The notes under the pieces: generated by a model
Seen by the model: the letters and a program-made list of their open reading frames with translations, nothing else
Database searches by the model: none
What the model was told of the DNA's origin: nothing
In this document: positions 34,990-44,301 of the stretch, piece after piece
Layout of the letters: each line of letters opens with the position of its first letter
How positions within the stretch are numbered: position 1 is the stretch's first letter
Translations under genes and position numbers: made by a program
Assembly (NCBI GenBank): GCA_947458265.1
Contig: CANGYF010000001.1
Span: 124,001 to 188,000, forward strand
DNA length: 64,000 nt
Origin: Betaproteobacteria bacterium
GTDB taxonomy: Bacteria; Pseudomonadota; Gammaproteobacteria; Burkholderiales; CAIKXV01
Reading direction: 5' to 3'

Positions 34990-35910
34990 ATGAGCGCGCA
35001 GCAGGGTGAAGGTTCAGGAAGCCACGGCCACGGCACGGGACACGAAGGCGAAGGCCTGATCAGAACGCCGAAGCAGTTGATCATCGTGGTGGTCGCGTCG
35101 TTCCTGGTGCCGATCATCGGCATCGCGATGCTGGTGTCTTTCGTCACCGGCGCCAAGAACATCGAGCCGGCCGGCAGCCAGGCCAGGGCGGCCGAGGCGA
35201 CCGCCGATCGCATGCGTCCGATCGGGCAGGTATGGCTCGCCGGCGAGAAGCCGCCGGCCGGCGCGGTCCCGGTCGCCGCGGTAGCCACCGCCAAGGTCGA
35301 GAAGACCGGCGAAGAGGTCTACAAGTCCGCGTGCGCCGGCTGCCACACCACCGGCGCGATGAACGCGCCGAAACTCGGCGACAACGCGGCCTGGGCGAAA
35401 CTGATCCCCGAAGGCCATGCAGCCCTGACCAAGCAGGCGATCGCCGGCATTCGCCAGATGCCCGCGCGCGGCGGCAATCCGGCCCTGACCGACACCGAGA
35501 TGAGCCGCGCCGTGGCCTACCTCGCGAACTCCGCCGGTGCGAAGTTCAAGGAGCCGCCGGTAGCTGCTCCGGCCGCCCCGGCAGCGCAGGTCGCCGCAGC
35601 CGCGACCACCGCCGTTGCCGCCGCTGCCCCGGCCGCTGCCGCCAAGGGCGCTGCCCCGGCCGCCGGTGCGGTCGATGGCGAAGCCGTCTACAAGCAGGCC
35701 TGCTCGGCCTGCCACGCGGTCGGTGCCGCCGGCGCGCCGAAGAGCGGCGACAAGGCCGCCTGGGCACCGCGCATCAAGAAGGGTGAAGACGCGCTGGTCG
35801 CCTCGGCCATCAAGGGCATCGGCATCATGCCGCCCAAGGGTGGCAATCCGTCGCTGACCGACGCGCAGATCCGCGCCGCGGTCGCCTACCAGATCAAGAC
35901 CAACCGCTGA
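34990..35910 (+). CDS. Membrane-anchored diheme cytochrome c
   Basis: A 306-residue cytochrome. After a His/Gly-rich start there is one membrane segment at about residues 25-47 (LIIVVVASFLVPIIGIAML). Two cytochrome c5-like domains follow, each with a heme-binding site: CAGCH near residue 116 and CSACH near residue 238, with axial methionines in IRQMPARGGNP and IGIMPPKGGNP. An Ala/Pro-rich linker of about 45 residues joins them. ATG 34990 follows GGAG. It is the natural client of the adjacent ccm operon and converges on it from the other strand, four bases from plsC. Confidence 0.9.
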   Translation: MSAQQGEGSGSHGHGTGHEGEGLIRTPKQLIIVVVASFLVPIIGIAMLVSFVTGAKNIEPAGSQARAAEATADRMRPIGQVWLAGEKPPAGAVPVAAVATAKVEKTGEEVYKSACAGCHTTGAMNAPKLGDNAAWAKLIPEGHAALTKQAIAGIRQMPARGGNPALTDTEMSRAVAYLANSAGAKFKEPPVAAPAAPAAQVAAAATTAVAAAAPAAAAKGAAPAAGAVDGEAVYKQACSACHAVGAAGAPKSGDKAAWAPRIKKGEDALVASAIKGIGIMPPKGGNPSLTDAQIRAAVAYQIKTNR

Positions 35911-35914
35911 CGCG

Positions 35915-36718
35915 TCACTCGGCTGGTATCTTCGCCGCGACGCGCTCCTGCGCGATCGCGGCGAGCCTGCGTCGCTGCGCGCGCAGTTCCAGACCCTCCG
36001 TCCCGCCGGCCTCGTCGGACGCGACGAACGGTTCGATCGGTTCCAGGAAATGCAGCTCGGCGCGCAGCCCCTGCGCCCCCGCGATGCGCCACATCGACAC
36101 CACCAGCGAGACATCGTCGATGTACGCCGGGACATCGCTGCGCATGCCGGCCTGGTCGACATAGCGGATCGCCACCGGATACACCCGAGCCTGCGCACCG
36201 ACGGCCGGCTGGAACAGCGATGCATGGAACGGCCGCACCACCGAGCCGTCGGTGGTCGTGCCTTCCGGGAACACGGCGATGCGTTCGCCCGATACCGCGA
36301 GCCGCGCGATGATGCGGTCGTTGACCTTGCGCGTGTCTGCGCGCCGGGCGCGCTCGATGAACAGCGTGCCGACGCGCGCCGCCAGCCAGCCGAACACCGG
36401 CCAGCCGCGGATCTCCGACTTCGCCACGAACAGCGTCGGGCAGACCGCGTTGATCACCCAGATGTCGAGCCAGGACACATGGTTGGCTGCGATGAACACC
36501 GGCGCATCGTCGCTCGGCAGTTCGCCATGTACGTCCAGGCCGATGTCCATCACGTCGAGCAGCGCGGCCGACCAGGGCTGCATGTGGCGGTTGCGCAGGC
36601 GCACGTCCGGGCGATCGAGCACGAACAGCGCGACCAGCAGGCCGCGCACCATCAGCGCCGTTGCGCGGGTGATGCGCCAGGTGCGGACGAAGGCGCCGCG
36701 GCGGTCAGCGCACGACAT
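35915..36718 (-). CDS. plsC: 1-acyl-sn-glycerol-3-phosphate acyltransferase
   Basis: A 267-residue PlsC-type acyltransferase. The HX4D catalytic motif is NHVSWLD, and the acceptor-binding motif is VFPEGTTTDG. A hydrophobic segment near residues 18-36 anchors it in the inner membrane. It converts lysophosphatidate to phosphatidate. ATG 36718 overlaps the ccmI stop by 14 bases, so it is probably translated from the end of the ccm transcript. Whether it is the main PlsC or a paralog cannot be told. Confidence 0.88.
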   Translation of the reverse strand: MSCADRRGAFVRTWRITRATALMVRGLLVALFVLDRPDVRLRNRHMQPWSAALLDVMDIGLDVHGELPSDDAPVFIAANHVSWLDIWVINAVCPTLFVAKSEIRGWPVFGWLAARVGTLFIERARRADTRKVNDRIIARLAVSGERIAVFPEGTTTDGSVVRPFHASLFQPAVGAQARVYPVAIRYVDQAGMRSDVPAYIDDVSLVVSMWRIAGAQGLRAELHFLEPIEPFVASDEAGGTEGLELRAQRRRLAAIAQERVAAKIPAE

Positions 36719-38027
36719 CCGCGATGCGAACCTGTACGCCGGTCGCACCCACGGCTACCGGTTGCACGGTACCGATCAGGTCGCCCGGCTGCGGCATCGC
36801 CTGTCCGGAGCGCGAGACCCGCGCGGACACGACCACCTGCCTGTGCATCGACAGCCTGGCGGTGGGCGCCATGCTCATCGAATCGTCGAGGGTGAAGCGC
36901 AGCGGCAGTTCCTTCACCGTGGTGCGGATCACCGCCAGCGGCAGCGGCGGGCCGTCGACCGCGCGCGCGAAGATGAATACCGTCTCGTCCGGCTTGGCCT
37001 GGCGCATCAGTTCCGGCGCGAGGGTCACTTCGCCGCTGATGCTGGCGGTTACGGGGGTGGCGGCGGTGGCTGCAGGAGCGGCGCCCTTCGCCGGGCCGGT
37101 GGCCGGGGCCTGCGGTGCCGGGGTCGCGGGGGCTCCGCTGCCGGTTGCCGCCGCGCCTGTGCTCTCTCCGGCCAGCTTCACTCCCTTGGCCAGCGCGACC
37201 TGCTGCACCTGCTCGATCGCCTGCTCCACGGCCTGGCGATCGCGCGAGCCGGGCTCGACCACCGCGGCCAGGCGGCGCCAGAGCGCTATCGACTCGTCGA
37301 ACTGGCCGTTCTCCATCGCGGCGGTCGCCGCCAGCGCGAGCGCGGTCTGGTTCTTCGGATCGATCTTCAGCGCCTTCACGATCAGCTCGAACGGCTTGCC
37401 GGACAGGCTGCCCTGCACCATCGCCAGCGCATCGGCATGGCCGGCGATCAGGTTCGCATCGTCGGGACGCAGCGCACTGGCCTTCTCGAACGCGGCCACC
37501 GACTCGGGCATGCGTCCGGTGATCTGGTAGGCGCGGGCGAGCATCACCCAGCCTTCGGCATCCTGCGGATTGGTCTTCAGCCGTTCGGCGAGCGCATCGA
37601 CCATCTGCAGGAACTGCTCGTCCGGCGGGTTCAGGGCGGCCGGGTTGCCGAGCGCGAGGTAGCCGGTGATCGCGAGTATCGGCACGAGGCCCAGCGCACC
37701 GCCGGCGAGCCAGCGTCCGCGTCGGCCGGTGGCGGCGTGTGCGGTGGTGCCGGACGCCGTCGTGTCGGACGCTGCCCCCTCGTCTACTGCCGCCTCCGAC
37801 AGCGCGCGCCGATCCAGTTCCGCGCGGGCGATCGCATGCTGTTCGGGCGAGAGCACGCCATCGGCCAGTTCCCGGTCGAGCTCGAGCAGGTGGTCGCGAT
37901 AGACCTCGGCATTGAGCGCGGCGCGTGCCGGCCCGGTATCGATCCGCGTGGCGCGCAGCAGCGGCACCATCACGAAAGCCACCGCCAGCGCGGCCAGCAG
38001 CGCGCAGAGGATCCAGAACACCATCAT
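36705..38027 (-). CDS. ccmI: Cytochrome c biogenesis protein CcmI
   Basis: A 440-residue apocytochrome chaperone. Two N-terminal membrane segments (MMVFWILCALLAALAVAFVM; WLAGGALGLVPILAITGYLA) flank a coiled region (EVYRDHLLELDRELADGVLS) that is diagnostic of CcmI. A periplasmic TPR region (GWVMLARAYQITGRMPES) and a C-terminal beta domain follow, joined by an Ala/Pro-rich linker. It presents apocytochromes to CcmF-CcmH. The start overlaps ccmH by four bases. Confidence 0.92.
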   Translation of the reverse strand: MMVFWILCALLAALAVAFVMVPLLRATRIDTGPARAALNAEVYRDHLLELDRELADGVLSPEQHAIARAELDRRALSEAAVDEGAASDTTASGTTAHAATGRRGRWLAGGALGLVPILAITGYLALGNPAALNPPDEQFLQMVDALAERLKTNPQDAEGWVMLARAYQITGRMPESVAAFEKASALRPDDANLIAGHADALAMVQGSLSGKPFELIVKALKIDPKNQTALALAATAAMENGQFDESIALWRRLAAVVEPGSRDRQAVEQAIEQVQQVALAKGVKLAGESTGAAATGSGAPATPAPQAPATGPAKGAAPAATAATPVTASISGEVTLAPELMRQAKPDETVFIFARAVDGPPLPLAVIRTTVKELPLRFTLDDSMSMAPTARLSMHRQVVVSARVSRSGQAMPQPGDLIGTVQPVAVGATGVQVRIADVVR

Positions 38028-38617
38028 CGATCGACCATCCTGTCCGTGTTCCCGTCCTTGTGCTTCTCATGGCCGTCGCGGCCGGAGGCGAGCGTGGCGA
38101 GCGCGGCGCGCTCGGCTTCGGACAGATCGGGCATCGCGCGGGCCGCCGCGAGCGTGCGTCGATGCCGCAGTTGTCCAACGAGCAGGCCGAGCCCGATCGC
38201 CATCAGCAGGCCGGGACCGAACCAGAGCGCAATGGTCGTCCAGTCGAGCGGCGGACGGAACCGCACGAAGTTGCCGTAGCGCGCGACCATGAAATCGATG
38301 ACCTGCCGTTCGCTCATGCCGCTCTTGAGTTGCTCGCGGATCTCGTTGCGCATGTCGACCGCGAGCGAGGCATGCGAGTCGGCGATCGACTCGTTCTGGC
38401 AGACCAGGCAGCGCAGTTCCTTGGTCACCGAGATCAGGCGTTGCTCGAGTGCCGGATCTTCCGCGTTCGGACGGGCGACGCCGGGGGTGGTGGCTCCGGC
38501 GGCGGACGGCGCTTGCGCGGGGGCTGTGGTTGCCGCCGCCGGCACGGCAACCATCCCCGCCGCCAGCACGAGCGCATATACCAGCGGCATCAGCCGGGCT
38601 CGGGCGGGTACGCTCAC
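38024..38617 (-). CDS. ccmH: Cytochrome c-type biogenesis protein CcmH
   Basis: A 197-residue thiol protein. The redox motif is ELRCLVCQNESIADS (LRCxxCQN), preceded by a signal/anchor segment and followed by DWTTIALWFGPGLLMAIG, its C-terminal membrane helix. It reduces apocytochrome CXXCH thiols. The start was taken as GTG 38617, which forms a four-base GTGA overlap with the ccmG stop, matching the other junctions of the operon; ATG 38590 is an alternative. An Ala/Thr/Pro-rich stretch between signal and domain is longer than usual. Confidence 0.92.
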   Translation of the reverse strand: MSVPARARLMPLVYALVLAAGMVAVPAAATTAPAQAPSAAGATTPGVARPNAEDPALEQRLISVTKELRCLVCQNESIADSHASLAVDMRNEIREQLKSGMSERQVIDFMVARYGNFVRFRPPLDWTTIALWFGPGLLMAIGLGLLVGQLRHRRTLAAARAMPDLSEAERAALATLASGRDGHEKHKDGNTDRMVDR

Positions 38618-39138
38618 GATGCGCGCAGCTTCGCGATCAGCGGCAGCAAGGTGCGTTCGACCACCTGCGGGTTCAGCGGGCCGACATGCTTGAAGCGGAT
38701 CACCCCCTGCTTGTCGATCAGGTAGGTCTCCGGCGTGCCGTACACACCGTAGTCGATACCGACCCGGCCGGTCGGATCGACCACCGACAGGATGTACGGA
38801 TCGCCATGGCGCCTGAGCCAGGCGGTGGCCGCGGCTTCCTTGTCCTTGTAGTTCAGCCCGTAGACCGGGATGCCCTTCTTCGAGAGCACCTCGATAATCG
38901 GATGCTCTTCCAGGCAGGGCGTACACCATGAGGCCCAGACGTTCAGCAGCCAGACCTTGCCCTTCGCATCCTCGACCGAGAACTGCTTCTGCGGCTCGGC
39001 CAGCGTCGGCAGCGAGAACGCCGGCGCCGGCTTGCCGATCAACGGCGACGGCACCTCGCGCGGATTGAGCGTCAACCCGACCCCCAGGAACGCAGCCAGC
39101 ACCCCGAACCCCACCAGCGGCAACCACGCCCTGTTCAT
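38614..39138 (-). CDS. ccmG: Thiol:disulfide interchange protein CcmG/DsbE
   Basis: A 174-residue membrane-tethered thioredoxin. The N-terminal anchor (LPLVGFGVLAAFLGVGL) is followed by a thioredoxin domain with the active site ASWCTPCLEEHP and the YGTPETYLIDKQGVI cis-proline region. It reduces apocytochrome or CcmH disulfides in the periplasm. ATG 39138 overlaps the ccmF stop by four bases. A run of G bases that could serve as its ribosome site lies immediately beside the repeat element at the end of ccmF. Confidence 0.94.
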   Translation of the reverse strand: MNRAWLPLVGFGVLAAFLGVGLTLNPREVPSPLIGKPAPAFSLPTLAEPQKQFSVEDAKGKVWLLNVWASWCTPCLEEHPIIEVLSKKGIPVYGLNYKDKEAAATAWLRRHGDPYILSVVDPTGRVGIDYGVYGTPETYLIDKQGVIRFKHVGPLNPQVVERTLLPLIAKLRAS

Positions 39139-41258
39139 CGCCGCCCCCCAAAATCCGGGTCAGAGACGATTTTCGACAGTACACCGGCCGGCGACGCACC
39201 GGTGCCCGCACCCGGGCGGGAAATCGTCTCTGACCCGGATTTCGGAGGTGGCCCGCCCGGGCTCGGGCGGAAATTCGTCTCTGACCCGGATTTCGTGAAG
39301 CGGTCGCGGACCTTGACGCGGTAGCGGCGGTCGCAGACGGCGAGCAGGCCGCCCAGGGCCATCAGGAAGCAGCCGGCCCAGATCCAGTCGATGTAGGGCT
39401 TGTGATACACGCGCACGATCCACGATTCGCCGTTGTCGACCGGTTCGCCGAGCGAGACGTACAGGTCGCGGGTGAAGCCGGAGTCGATCGCGGCTTCGGT
39501 CATCACCATGCCGGAGGCGTTGTACACACGCTTCTGCGGTGCCAGCACCTCGACGAACTCGCCGTTCTTCAGCACGGTGATCCTGCCTTCCATCGCGCGG
39601 AAGTTCGGGCCCGGCACCTCGCGCACGCCGTCGAAGCGGAAGGTGTAGCCGCCCGACTGCACGACCTCGCCCACGCGCATGCGCACGTCCTGCTCGCTCT
39701 CGTAGCCGCGCACCATGGTCACGCCGACCACGAACACCGCGACGCCGAAGTGGGCGAGCAGCATGCCGTAGAAGCTGGCGGTCGGACGCGACAGCCGCGC
39801 AAACAGCGAGCCCTCGCCCTGGCGCACGCGCTGCACCAGCGAGGTGATCGCAGTCGATGCGATCCACATCGCGCACAGGATGCCGAAGGACGCGAGCGGG
39901 CTGAAGGTGCCGATGCCGGTCTGCGCGGACATCGCCAGCGGCACGATGATCGCGGTGATGACGCTGATGCCGAACGCCCAGCGCAGCCGCACCGCGAGCT
40001 CGGGCAGCGTCGTCTTCTTCCACTTCGCGATCGGCCCGATGCCCATCAGGAACATCAGCGGCGACATCAGCGGCAGGTAGACCGAGTCGAAGTAGGGCGG
40101 GCCGACCGACAGCTTGCCCAGGCCGAGCGCATCGATGATCAGCGGATACAGCGTGCCGAGCAGGATCGAGGCCGCAGCCACCACCAGCAGCACGTTGTTG
40201 CCGAGCAGCGCCGACTCGCGCGACATCAGGTCGAACGAGCCGCCCAGGCCGATCTTCGGTGCTCGCCAGGCATAGAGCGCCAGCGAGGCGCCGATCGAGA
40301 CCACCAGGAAGGCGAGGATGTAGAGGCCGCGCTCGGGGTCGGATGCGAACGAATGCACCGAGGTCAGCACGCCCGAGCGCACGAGGAAGGTGCCCAGCAG
40401 CGACAGCGAGAACGCGCTGATCGCGAGCAGCACGGTCCAGCTCTTGAATGCGCCGCGTTTCTCGGTCACCGCCAGCGAGTGGATCAGTGCGGTGCCGACC
40501 AGCCACGGCATGAACGAAGCGTTCTCGACCGGATCCCAGAACCACCAGCCGCCCCAGCCGAGCTCGTAGTAGGCCCAGGCCGAGCCGAGCGCGATGCCCA
40601 GCGTGAGGAACAGCCAGGCGACGGTCGTCCAGGGTCGCGACCAGCGCGCCCAGGTGGAGTCGAGCTCGCCCGAGATCAGCGCCGCGATCGCGAAGGCGAA
40701 GGCGACCGAGAAGCCGACGTAGCCCATGTAGAGCAGCGGCGGGTGGATCACCATGCCGATGTCCTGCAGCAGCGGGTTCAGGTCACGGCCATCTGCGGCA
40801 GCCGGGATCAGCCGCTCGAACGGGTTCGACGTGAACAGCATGAACGAGAGGAAGCCGACGCTGATCATGCCCATCACCGACAGCACGCGCGCGAGCAGCG
40901 GCGCCGGCAGCTGGCGGCTGAACACGGTGACCGCGACCGTCCAGCCGGCGAGCATGAACGCCCAGAGCAGCAGCGAGCCTTCGTGCGAACCCCAGGTGGC
41001 GGTGAAGCGGTAGGTCATCGGCAACTGCGAGTGCGAGTTCTGCGCGACGTTCAGCACCGAGAAATCCTGTGCCATGAAGCTGTACGCGAGCGCGCCGAAG
41101 GCGAGGGTGACGAACACGCCCTGGCCCTGTGCGACCGGACGCGCCATCGCCATCCACGCATCGATGCCGCGCTGCGCGCCGATGAGCGGGAACACCGCCT
41201 GGATGCCAGCGAGCACCAGCGCGAGGATCAGACAGAAATGGCCGAGTTCCGGGATCAC
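39135..41258 (-). CDS. ccmF: Heme lyase CcmF with a repeat-derived C-terminal tail
   Basis: A 707-residue polytopic heme ligase subunit. The WWD heme-binding motif is [19 protein letters not shown], and conserved histidines ([22 protein letters not shown]) are present. About fifteen membrane segments end near residue 655 ([18 protein letters not shown]). After RDRFT the last 50 residues are encoded by three copies of the dispersed repeat, read as [20 protein letters not shown] and [10 protein letters not shown], so the tail is foreign to the family. The frame still ends in the four-base overlap with ccmG. It attaches heme to apocytochromes with CcmH and CcmI. Confidence 0.95.
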   Translation of the reverse strand: MIPELGHFCLILALVLAGIQAVFPLIGAQRGIDAWMAMARPVAQGQGVFVTLAFGALAYSFMAQDFSVLNVAQNSHSQLPMTYRFTATWGSHEGSLLLWAFMLAGWTVAVTVFSRQLPAPLLARVLSVMGMISVGFLSFMLFTSNPFERLIPAAADGRDLNPLLQDIGMVIHPPLLYMGYVGFSVAFAFAIAALISGELDSTWARWSRPWTTVAWLFLTLGIALGSAWAYYELGWGGWWFWDPVENASFMPWLVGTALIHSLAVTEKRGAFKSWTVLLAISAFSLSLLGTFLVRSGVLTSVHSFASDPERGLYILAFLVVSIGASLALYAWRAPKIGLGGSFDLMSRESALLGNNVLLVVAAASILLGTLYPLIIDALGLGKLSVGPPYFDSVYLPLMSPLMFLMGIGPIAKWKKTTLPELAVRLRWAFGISVITAIIVPLAMSAQTGIGTFSPLASFGILCAMWIASTAITSLVQRVRQGEGSLFARLSRPTASFYGMLLAHFGVAVFVVGVTMVRGYESEQDVRMRVGEVVQSGGYTFRFDGVREVPGPNFRAMEGRITVLKNGEFVEVLAPQKRVYNASGMVMTEAAIDSGFTRDLYVSLGEPVDNGESWIVRVYHKPYIDWIWAGCFLMALGGLLAVCDRRYRVKVRDRFTKSGSETNFRPSPGGPPPKSGSETISRPGAGTGASPAGVLSKIVSDPDFGGRR
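39149..39296. repeat. Palindromic repeat element, site 4 (inside ccmF 3' end)
   Basis: Three core copies: AAAATCCGGGTCAGAGACGA (from 39150), the inverse GTCTCTGACCCGGATTTCGG (to about 39244) and a second inverse copy (GGAAATTCGTCTCTGACCCG, about 39268-39295). Two GC-rich spacers (around CCCGGGCGGG) separate them. The whole element is within the ccmF reading frame without causing a stop on that strand. Confidence 0.87.
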
Positions 41259-41722
41259 TTCGAATTGCCTCCTGCGGGCGCGACCACCGAGCCCTGGGAT
41301 TTCTTCGCCTGGTCGAGGGCGTAGGCCGCCTCGGGCGGCATGTAGTTTTCGTCATGGCGCGCGAGCACCTGGTCGGCGCGGAAGATGCCGTCCGGGCCGA
41401 GCCGGCCGCGTGCGACCACGCCCTTGCCCTCCTGGAACAGGTCCGGAAGGATGCCCTTGTAGGTCACCGGCACTACCTTCGCGGTGTCGGTCACCTTGAA
41501 CGCGACCGTCACGCCGTCGGCCTCGCGCTTCACGCTGCCGGCCTCGACCAGTCCACCGATGCGGAACGGCCGGTCGAGCGGTGCTTCCTTCGCGTAGACC
41601 TGGGTCGGGCTGAAGAAGAACAGCAGGTTGTCCTCGAAGGCGTTGAGCACCAGCGCTACGACCAGCCCGAGCGCGGCCAGTCCGCCACCGACGATCGCCA
41701 GCCGTTTCTGCCGCGGTTTCAT
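41255..41722 (-). CDS. ccmE: Heme chaperone CcmE
   Basis: A 155-residue membrane-anchored heme chaperone. One N-terminal helix ([19 protein letters not shown]) leads to the OB-fold domain. The heme-attaching histidine is in [13 protein letters not shown], identical in pattern to E. coli His130. It receives heme from CcmC and hands it to CcmF. The start ATG 41722 overlaps the ccmD stop by four bases and the stop overlaps ccmF by four. Confidence 0.96.
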   Translation of the reverse strand: MKPRQKRLAIVGGGLAALGLVVALVLNAFEDNLLFFFSPTQVYAKEAPLDRPFRIGGLVEAGSVKREADGVTVAFKVTDTAKVVPVTYKGILPDLFQEGKGVVARGRLGPDGIFRADQVLARHDENYMPPEAAYALDQAKKSQGSVVAPAGGNSK

Positions 41723-41901
41723 GTGCTGCTCCACTCCCGGATCTGGCGCTGGACCTGCGCGCGCGCCAGCGACTGCCGGCGCTGCTTCACGACCCACGCG
41801 ATTTCGGCGACGACCAGCAGGGCCGTCACGCCGTACGACATCCAGACGAAGAACGCATAGCCGCCCATCGCGAGGAAGTCGGAGAAGCTCGACCAGTTCA
41901 T
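41719..41901 (-). CDS. ccmD: CcmD heme exporter accessory protein
   Basis: A 60-residue small membrane protein: [20 protein letters not shown] followed by a helix ([14 protein letters not shown]) and a basic tail rich in Arg/Gln. It helps release holo-CcmE from CcmABC. Its ATG overlaps the ccmC stop by four bases (ATGA), and its stop overlaps ccmE by four. The gene is short and easily missed, but position, the GGYAFFVW motif and length are characteristic. Confidence 0.92.
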   Translation of the reverse strand: MNWSSFSDFLAMGGYAFFVWMSYGVTALLVVAEIAWVVKQRRQSLARAQVQRQIREWSST

Positions 41902-42686
41902 CGTGCTGTCTCTCCCTTCGACCGCTGCACATCGCCGGAGGTTCCGGCCGTCTCTTCGGCGACCAGCAGTTCTCCGACCCAGGCGCTGTGCTGCTCGCGC
42001 TCGACGATGATCGAACGCACCCGCGCGAGCGAGATGGCGATCGTGTACATCCACGCCGCGAACGCCATCACCAGCATGCCGGTGAGCATCACGGTGGCCA
42101 TCGACGAACTGCCCGGCTTCACCGATGCGCCCTGGTGCAGCGTGTTCCACCACTTGACCGAGAAATAGATGATCGGGATGTTCACCACGCCGACCAGCGT
42201 GAGCAGCGCACCGGCGCGGTCGGCGCGACGCGGATCGTCGATCGATGCGCGCAGCGCCATGTAACCGATGTAGAGGAACAACAGGATCAGGGTCGAGGTC
42301 AGTCGTGCATCCCAGACCCAGTAGGCACCCCAGGTCGGGCGGCCCCAGAACGCGCCGGTCCACAGCGCGATGAAGGTGAACAGCGCGCCGGTCGGAGCCA
42401 GCGCCTGCACCATCATGCCCGACAGCCGGGTGTTGAATACCAGGCCGGCCGCTGCCCAGCCGGCCATCACCAGGTAGGTGAACATGCCCATCCAGGCCGC
42501 CGGCACGTGGATGTAGATGATCCGGTAGGAATCGCCCTGCTGGAAGTCGGTCGGCGCCAGCACCAGGCCGATGTACAGGCCGAGCAGCGTGGTCACGACC
42601 GCAGCGCCCGCGAACCACGGGATCATCGGTCCGGCGAGGCCGTAGAAGCTCGCCGGTGAGGCGTACTTGAACCAGTGGATGGCCAT
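41898..42686 (-). CDS. ccmC: Heme exporter protein CcmC
   Basis: A 262-residue membrane protein with six helices. The WWD signature is [13 protein letters not shown], flanked by conserved histidines in [14 protein letters not shown] and [11 protein letters not shown]. It presents heme to CcmE. ATG 42686 ([11 protein letters not shown]) was taken as start; the frame is open upstream but lacks family similarity. CcmB ends 22 bases upstream. Confidence 0.95.
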   Translation of the reverse strand: MAIHWFKYASPASFYGLAGPMIPWFAGAAVVTTLLGLYIGLVLAPTDFQQGDSYRIIYIHVPAAWMGMFTYLVMAGWAAAGLVFNTRLSGMMVQALAPTGALFTFIALWTGAFWGRPTWGAYWVWDARLTSTLILLFLYIGYMALRASIDDPRRADRAGALLTLVGVVNIPIIYFSVKWWNTLHQGASVKPGSSSMATVMLTGMLVMAFAAWMYTIAISLARVRSIIVEREQHSAWVGELLVAEETAGTSGDVQRSKGETAR

Positions 42687-42708
42687 CGAAGGAAGGGTAC
42701 GGGCTCTT

Positions 42709-43389
42709 TCAGTCCAGCGAAATCCGCACGGCCGCGGCCGCAGCCCAGGGTGCAAAGGTCAGGGTGAACACCGTCAGCGCGGCGAGCAGCGAGAGGTGGC
42801 CCCCCGCATCCAGCCCGCCCAGTGTCGCCTCGACGGCACCGGCACCGAAGATGAGAGCCGGAATATACAGCGGCAGCACGAGGACCGCAGTCAAAACGCC
42901 TCCGCCCCGCAGCCCGAGCGTGAGCGCAGCACCGACTGCGCCGATCGCCCCGAAGATCGGCGTGCCGAGCGCCAGCGAGCCGACCAGCACCCAGGTCGCC
43001 GAGGCCGGCAGGTCGAACTGCAGCGCGATCAGCGGCGCGAGCAGCGTCAGCGGCAGGCCGGTTGTCAGCCAGTGGGCGACCAGTTTCGCGAACACGATCA
43101 ACGACAGCGGCTGCGGCGCCAGCGCGAGCTGTTCCAGCGTGCCGTCCGCATGATCGGCCGCGAACAGCCGCGGTAGCGCGAGCAGCGAGGCGAGCAGCGC
43201 CGCCACCCACAGCACGCCCGGCGCGATCTCGCGCAACAGCTCCGGCTGCGGCCCGATGCCCAGCGGGAACAGACTGACCACGATGATGAAGAAAAACAGC
43301 GTCGTCATCAGCTCCGCCGGCCGGCGCAGCGTCAACAGCAGATCACGCCGCAGCACAGAAATCGGGGTCAGACACCAATTAAAGCTCAC
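42709..43389 (-). CDS. ccmB: Heme exporter subunit CcmB with repeat-derived N-terminus
   Basis: A 226-residue ABC-2 type membrane protein with six helices; LRRDLLLTLRRPAELMTTLFF and RLFAADHADGTLEQLALAP are diagnostic. Normal CcmB proteins begin just before the LLRRDLLL-like segment. Here GTG 43389, which has GGGAG six bases ahead, adds eleven residues (SFNWCLTPIS after the start) encoded by a copy of the dispersed repeat. A second GTG at 43356 matches the family start better but has no ribosome site. It pairs with the ATPase CcmA, from which it is separated by 199 bases. Confidence 0.92.
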   Translation of the reverse strand: MSFNWCLTPISVLRRDLLLTLRRPAELMTTLFFFIIVVSLFPLGIGPQPELLREIAPGVLWVAALLASLLALPRLFAADHADGTLEQLALAPQPLSLIVFAKLVAHWLTTGLPLTLLAPLIALQFDLPASATWVLVGSLALGTPIFGAIGAVGAALTLGLRGGGVLTAVLVLPLYIPALIFGAGAVEATLGGLDAGGHLSLLAALTVFTLTFAPWAAAAAVRISLD

Positions 43390-43574
43390 CGAGCACTCCC
43401 AGGCTGACCGCTGAAATCCGGGTCAGAAATCCGGGTCAGACACGATTTATCGAGCACTCGAGCGGAAATCCGAGCGGAAATCCGAGCGGAAATCCGGGTC
43501 AGACACCATTTATCGGGCACGCGAGGTAACTTCGGAGCGGTCGCTCCGATAAATGGTGTCTGACCCGGATTTCC
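43358..43574. repeat. Palindromic repeat array, site 5 (between ccmA and ccmB)
   Basis: The largest site. It contains GGGGTCAGACACCAATT (from 43364), a tandem TCCGGGTCAGAAATCCGGGT, a second GACACG copy, three to four tandem 12-base units of GAGCGGAAATCC type (43460-43497), and a perfect 29-bp inverted repeat, 43488-43516 with 43546-43574. The inner stem reads CACCATTTATCGG, unlike the GACGAATT stems of sites 1 and 2. It separates two genes that usually overlap. Confidence 0.88.
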
Positions 43575-43588
43575 GTGCTGTTCGTCCG

Positions 43589-44218
43589 TCATCGGGCACC
43601 GCCCAGGCGCAGTTGGTGCAAGGTCGCCGGCGCCGCCGGCTCGATCGCATGGTGCGTCGCCACCACCGCGACGCCGCCGTCGTGCAGGTGCCGCCCGAGC
43701 CGTGCGATGAACGCATCCGCCGCTTCGGTGTCGAGCGCGGCGAGCGGCTCGTCGAGCAGCCAGAGCTTGCGGCTGCCGAGGTAGAGCTGCGCCAGCGCGA
43801 CGCGGCGTCGCTGGCCCTGCGACAGCACCCGTCCGGGCAGCATCTCGCGGCCGGTGAGGCCGACTTCGGCCAGTGCGGCGCCGATGGCTGCGGCATCCAC
43901 CGTCACGCCCGCGATTCCGGCCGAGATCGCCAGGTTCTCGCGCGCGGTCAGGTCGTCCTTGATCGCCGGCGCATGCCCGAGGTAGCAGAGGTCGGCGAAA
44001 TACTCGTCGCCCAACTCGTCGACCGGCGTGCCTTTCCAGCGTACCTCCCCCGATTCCGGACGCGCGAGCCGGGCCAGCACCCGCAGCAGCGTCGTCTTGC
44101 CGGTGCCGTTGCGGCCGGTCACCTGCAACAGCCCACCCGCCGGGACGGAGAAGTCCAGGCCGGCGAACAGCACCCGATCGCCACGGGCCGCGGCGAGGGC
44201 GGAGACTTCGAGCAACAC
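43589..44218 (-). CDS. ccmA: Cytochrome c maturation ATPase CcmA
   Basis: A 209-residue ABC ATPase. Walker A is GRNGTGKTTLL, the signature is LSQGQRRRVALAQL, Walker B is LWLLDEPLAALD, and the switch histidine is in VVATHHAIE. It drives release of holo-CcmE from CcmC. The start was set at GTG 44218, which has GGAGG just ahead; TTG 44215 and an upstream GTG 44257 are alternatives. First gene of the ccm operon, whose promoter should lie in 44219-44301. Confidence 0.92.
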   Translation of the reverse strand: MLLEVSALAAARGDRVLFAGLDFSVPAGGLLQVTGRNGTGKTTLLRVLARLARPESGEVRWKGTPVDELGDEYFADLCYLGHAPAIKDDLTARENLAISAGIAGVTVDAAAIGAALAEVGLTGREMLPGRVLSQGQRRRVALAQLYLGSRKLWLLDEPLAALDTEAADAFIARLGRHLHDGGVAVVATHHAIEPAAPATLHQLRLGGAR

Positions 44219-44301
44219 GACCTCCAATGGAATCCTGGACAGGCCCCGCGCCTGCACCTCCCGATTCTACGCTGCGGCAGGGTGCTAACCGCCCGGGCAG
44301 G

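Noticed and set aside
39402-41324. A 640-codon plus-strand frame opposite ccmF
   Set aside because: Antisense to CcmF, with low-complexity His/Arg/Glu-rich translation and no domain.
43460-43497. Short tandem units suggesting a CRISPR-like array
   Set aside because: Units are only 12 bases with no spacers, and they belong to the dispersed palindromic repeat; no cas gene is present.
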